From positions 5,068,501 through 5,132,500 of the forward strand of contig NZ_JAYMGI010000002.1 in NCBI RefSeq assembly GCF_035825295.1: 64,000 nucleotides of DNA, read 5' to 3'. Made by a program: the position numbers and the translations under genes. Source of the stretch: Actinacidiphila sp. DG2A-62 (lineage in GTDB: Bacteria; Actinomycetota; Actinomycetes; Streptomycetales; Streptomycetaceae). The first letter of the stretch is position 1; each line of letters begins with the position of its first letter. The notes under the pieces are model-generated. The model did no database searches and was not told where the DNA came from. It was given only the letters and a program-made list of their open reading frames with translations. Below are positions 61,032 to 64,000 of this stretch, one piece after another.

Positions 61032-62741
61032 GTGGGAGTACGGCTGCGCACCACGCTGACCGCCACCGCGGCGGTCGCGGTCGCCCTCGGACTTGCGTCG
61101 TTCGCGCTGTTCGCCGCGCTGCACGCGAGCCTGGAGGACACGGCGAAGGACCTCGCGCTCAAGGACGCGCAGGCGCGGGCGGCCCGGCAGTTCGCCGGGC
61201 TGCCGGGCGCCCCGCCGCTGCCGGGCGGTGCGGGGGCGTCGGGCGGCGGGCCGGCGTCCGAGGGTGGTTCGGCGTCGGGCGGTGGTTCGGCGTCGGGCGG
61301 TGGTTCGGCGTCGAGCCAGGCGGGGCGGGCAGGCGGGGCCGGCCAGGCCGGACAGACGGGCGGGCCGGGGGAGTCGGGGCGGGTGGTCACCACGCCCGGC
61401 GTCGCCGGGACCTCGTTCGCGACCGACGACGGCGGCGGTCACCTCGTCGTCACGCAGACCTACACCACCGACCGCGGGCCGGTCACCGTCGTCGGCTCGG
61501 CGTCCACCGAACCCGCGAAGGCCGCCATGGACACCCTCACCGGCGTGCTGCTCCCCGGCGCCCCCGCCCTGCTCGCCTTCGTCGCGCTGCTCACCTGGCT
61601 CGCGGTCGGCCGCGCGCTCCGCCCGGTCTCCGCGATCCGCGCCAAGGTCGCCGAGATCACCGCGCACGGCCTGCACGAACGCGTGCCCGTGCCCGCCGCC
61701 CGCGACGAGGTCGCGCTGCTGGCGCGTACCGTCAACGACACCCTCGACCGGCTGCGCACCGCCGTCGACGCGCACCGGCAGTTCGTCGCCGACGCCGCGC
61801 ACGAGCTGCGCAGCCCGATGGCGATCCTGCGCACCCGGCTCGAACTCGCCGCCCCGGCGGAACGCCGGCTCGCCGCGGAAGCGCTCGACGACGTCGACCG
61901 GCTCGGCGCGCTCACCGCCGATCTGCTGCTGCTCGCGCGGCTCGACGCCCGGCAGCCGCTGCGCCTGCGCGAAGTCGACCTCGGGCAGGTCGTCGCCGAG
62001 GAGGCCGCCCGGCGCCGCCCGCGCGCCGAGGTCACCGTCCTCCTCGACCTCGCGCCCGACCTGCTCGTCCTCGGCTCCGCGGAGCACCTGCGGCGCATGG
62101 TCGCCAACCTCGTCGACAACGCGGTCCGCCACGCGGCGGGAACCGTCCGGGTCACGCTGTCGCGTACGCGTGGCGGCGGAGTCGTCCTCGACGTCCGCGA
62201 CGACGGGCCCGGCATCGCGGACGAGCACCGCGACGTCGTGTTCCAGCGCTTCACCCGGCTCGACCACGCCCGCACCCGCGACACCGGCGGCTCCGGCCTC
62301 GGCCTGCCGATCGCGCGCGACATCGCCGCGGCGCACGGGGCCTCGCTCGTCCTGCTCCCGGCGGACGGCGACGGCGGAGGGTGCGGGCGCGGATACGGGT
62401 GTGGGAGCGGGAACGGGTGCGGGGCGCACTTCCGTGTGGTCCTGCCGCCGGCAACGGACGCGGCTACGGGCACGGCCGCGAGGCCGTCCCCTGCCACGGT
62501 CCCGGGGCCGCCCACGGACCCGGACGCGAGGTCGCCCGCGGACCTGGTCACCGGTCCGGACGCGGGGTCGCCCACCGGCCCGGACGCCCGACCGGGCCCC
62601 GGACCCCGCGGCGGCCGGCGCCCCGGGGCGCCTCAGCGCGCGGCGGTGCGACTGCCCGCGACCGCGCCGACGACGCCCACCACCGCGCCCACCACCGCGC
62701 CGTGCCACAGCCCGCTCCATAGCGAGCTGAAGAAGCCCTGA
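61032..62741 (+). CDS. Sensor histidine kinase
   Basis: 569 residues. TM1 TATAAVAVALGLASFALFAAL, an extracytoplasmic region with an 18-bp tandem repeat encoding GGGSAS (61266-61312), TM2 LLPGAPALLAFVALLTWLAV, HAMP, HisKA with FVADAAHELRSPM, N box LVDNAVRHAAG, G1 RDDGPGIA, G2 GSGLGLPIARDIAAAHG. A Gly/Cys-rich loop and a long Pro/Asp repeat tail (DPDARSPADL) follow. The last 36 codons overlap the convergent gene, so the true end may be earlier or altered by an indel. Confidence 0.9.
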   Translation: MGVRLRTTLTATAAVAVALGLASFALFAALHASLEDTAKDLALKDAQARAARQFAGLPGAPPLPGGAGASGGGPASEGGSASGGGSASGGGSASSQAGRAGGAGQAGQTGGPGESGRVVTTPGVAGTSFATDDGGGHLVVTQTYTTDRGPVTVVGSASTEPAKAAMDTLTGVLLPGAPALLAFVALLTWLAVGRALRPVSAIRAKVAEITAHGLHERVPVPAARDEVALLARTVNDTLDRLRTAVDAHRQFVADAAHELRSPMAILRTRLELAAPAERRLAAEALDDVDRLGALTADLLLLARLDARQPLRLREVDLGQVVAEEAARRRPRAEVTVLLDLAPDLLVLGSAEHLRRMVANLVDNAVRHAAGTVRVTLSRTRGGGVVLDVRDDGPGIADEHRDVVFQRFTRLDHARTRDTGGSGLGLPIARDIAAAHGASLVLLPADGDGGGCGRGYGCGSGNGCGAHFRVVLPPATDAATGTAARPSPATVPGPPTDPDARSPADLVTGPDAGSPTGPDARPGPGPRGGRRPGAPQRAAVRLPATAPTTPTTAPTTAPCHSPLHSELKKP

Positions 62742-63109
62742 CTGGTCAGGACCTGCCGCACCACCAGGTCGAAGAAGAACATCGCGCCGGCCGGTACCGC
62801 CGCGACCTGCCACGGGTGCGAGCGCGCCCACCGGCGAATGCGGCGGTCGCGGCCCGCGCCGCGGGAGGAGTAGCCGAGGACCGCGCCGGCGCCGCCGACG
62901 CAGAAGAAGAGCAGCGCCGCGATGGACAGGGCGCCGCTCAGGATGCCCAGTCCGAAGTGGCCGTGCACGATGTGCAGCAGGAGATCGACCCCGCCGCCCA
63001 GCGCGCCGACCGTCGCGGCGGGCCGCCACGGTCCGAGGGTCGCCGAAGCCACGGCCAACTGCCGCTTCTCCGCGCCCGAAACGTCGATTTCCCGGGATGA
63101 ACGCCTCAC
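62633..63109 (-). CDS. Putative multi-pass membrane protein
   Basis: 158 residues with three or four hydrophobic stretches (VGALGGGVDLLLHIVHGHFGLGIL; GALSIAALLFFCVGGAGAVLG; VAAVPAGAMFFFDLVVRQVL; AVVGAVVGVVGAVAG). Unrecognised. GTG 63109 is the most upstream sensible start but has no ribosome site. The 63110-63403 gap shows no gene, only the proC upstream region with repeats of GTACCGGGCACGC type (about 63228-63275). Confidence 0.6.
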   Translation of the reverse strand: MRRSSREIDVSGAEKRQLAVASATLGPWRPAATVGALGGGVDLLLHIVHGHFGLGILSGALSIAALLFFCVGGAGAVLGYSSRGAGRDRRIRRWARSHPWQVAAVPAGAMFFFDLVVRQVLTSQGFFSSLWSGLWHGAVVGAVVGVVGAVAGSRTAAR

Positions 63110-63403
63110 ACCATTAACGGTCCGCCCGCGCGGGTCCCCACGCCATAGGGGATGACCCTGACCCGACCCCCACGCGGTCCCGGAACCGCGAGCCGGGCGG
63201 GCGCGCCAGCCGACCTCCCCCGCGCGTACCGGGCACGCACGTACCGGGCACGCACCGGACGCGTACCGGGCACGTGCCCCGCGCCTCCTGTGCGAACGCG
63301 CCCAGAAGGCGGGGCCGACCTGCGAGGATGGCGGCGGACCCGTCCACGGACCCGGTCCAGGACCCGCCCGAAAACCCAGCATCCGCACGAGGTGAGCCTT
63401 CCC

Positions 63404-64000
63404 ATGACCGCCGACTCGGCGTCCGCCGACCGCCGCCAGACCGTCGCCGTGCTCGGAGCCGGCAAGATCGGCGAAGCCCTCCTGTCCGGCATGATCCGCG
63501 CGGGCTGGGCCCCCGCGGACCTGCTCGTCACCACGCGGCGCAGTGAGCGGGCCGAGGAGCTGCGCGGGCGCTACGGCGTCGAGCCCGTCACCAACGCGGC
63601 GGCGGCCAAGGCCGCCGACACCCTCATCCTCGCGGCCAAGCCGCAGGACATGGGCGCACTCCTGGACGAGCTCGCCCCGCACCTGGACGCGGACCGCCTC
63701 GTGATCAGCGCGGCGGCCGGCATCCCCACGGCGTTCTTCGAGGAACGCCTCGCCGAGGGCACCGCCGTGGTGCGCGTCATGCCCAACACCCCCGTGCTCG
63801 TGGACGAGGGCATGTCCGTCATCTCGGCCGGGCGCCACGCGACGGAGGCGCACCTGGTACGGACCGAGGCGATCTTCCAGCCGGTCGGGAAGACGCTGCG
63901 CGTCCCGGAGAAGCAGCAGGACGCGGCGACGGCGCTGTCGGGCTCCGGGCCGGCGTACTTCTACTACCTGGTCGAGGCGATGACCGACGCGGGCATTCTG
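63404..64000 (+). CDS. proC: Pyrroline-5-carboxylate reductase, N-terminal part (3' end outside window)
   Basis: Last enzyme of proline synthesis, NADPH-dependent. 199 codons are visible and open at the window end. Cofactor motif TVAVLGAGKIGEALLSGMIRAGW, then LILAAKPQDM, ISAAAGIP, VRVMPNTPVLVDEGM and the start of the substrate helix ATALSGSGPAYFYYLVEAMTDAG. ATG 63404 follows GAGG by 11 nt; GTG 63392 is an alternative. Confidence 0.95.
   Translation, partial: MTADSASADRRQTVAVLGAGKIGEALLSGMIRAGWAPADLLVTTRRSERAEELRGRYGVEPVTNAAAAKAADTLILAAKPQDMGALLDELAPHLDADRLVISAAAGIPTAFFEERLAEGTAVVRVMPNTPVLVDEGMSVISAGRHATEAHLVRTEAIFQPVGKTLRVPEKQQDAATALSGSGPAYFYYLVEAMTDAGIL

Overview
The window is high-GC actinobacterial DNA and almost certainly from a Streptomyces or close relative. 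It has strong third-position GC, many GTG starts, an Lsr2 nucleoid protein, ClpC, a complete sigE-cseA-cseB-cseC cell-envelope stress operon, and disA next to radA. The order of the core genes (panC-nadB-nadC-coaX ... lsr2-clpC ... sigE-cse ... disA-radA ... ilvD ... proC) matches, as I remember it, one conserved chromosomal stretch of Streptomyces coelicolor. I could not run any database search; family names come from reading the translated sequence.

Layout. 1-4355: end of panC, then nadB, nadC and coaX, with start/stop overlaps or no gap, for pantothenate, NAD and CoA supply. 4543-7620: two secreted proteins with C-terminal LAATG sortase signals. 7759-12890: a hypothetical gene, then a leftward five-gene cassette that looks like a type VII (WXG100-like) secretion substrate module, and a small membrane protein. 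12933-17903: a BlaI-type regulator, an ArgA-like acetyltransferase, lsr2, a convergent conserved protein and clpC with two ClgR-type boxes upstream. 18055-22161: a two-gene conflict/defence candidate (trypco2 protein plus trypsin-NACHT-LRR protein). 22575-25921: a secreted M23 peptidase, and a TetR regulator divergent from a DHA2 efflux pump.

26076-41623 is accessory. It starts with an adenosylhomocysteinase-like/Nudix operon, a tRNA-like cloverleaf, an anti-sigma-type ATPase divergent from a WhiJ-like HTH/TPR regulator, a GNAT and a YdcF-like protein. It continues with TetR/SDR, LysR/SDR, LuxR and TetR/MFS/carboxylesterase units with recognisable operator repeats. 41628-45197: cseC, cseB, cseA and sigE read leftward. 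45381-57510: mutY (frameshifted), an anchored secreted protein, disA, radA, a sigma-like membrane protein, a Cys-rich protein, ppx, a sugar-phosphate isomerase and ilvD. 57622-64000: a GDSL lipase, small membrane and secreted proteins, a two-component system and the start of proC.

Two general patterns stand out. Five otherwise convincing genes carry frameshifts or a lost stop, and every one is explained by missing G/C bases, which points to under-called homopolymers in this assembly rather than real decay. Many proteins, even NadB and CseB/CseC, carry lineage-specific low-complexity tracts at their N-termini or linkers. Seven genes have a -10-like box 6-7 nt before the start codon, consistent with leaderless transcripts.
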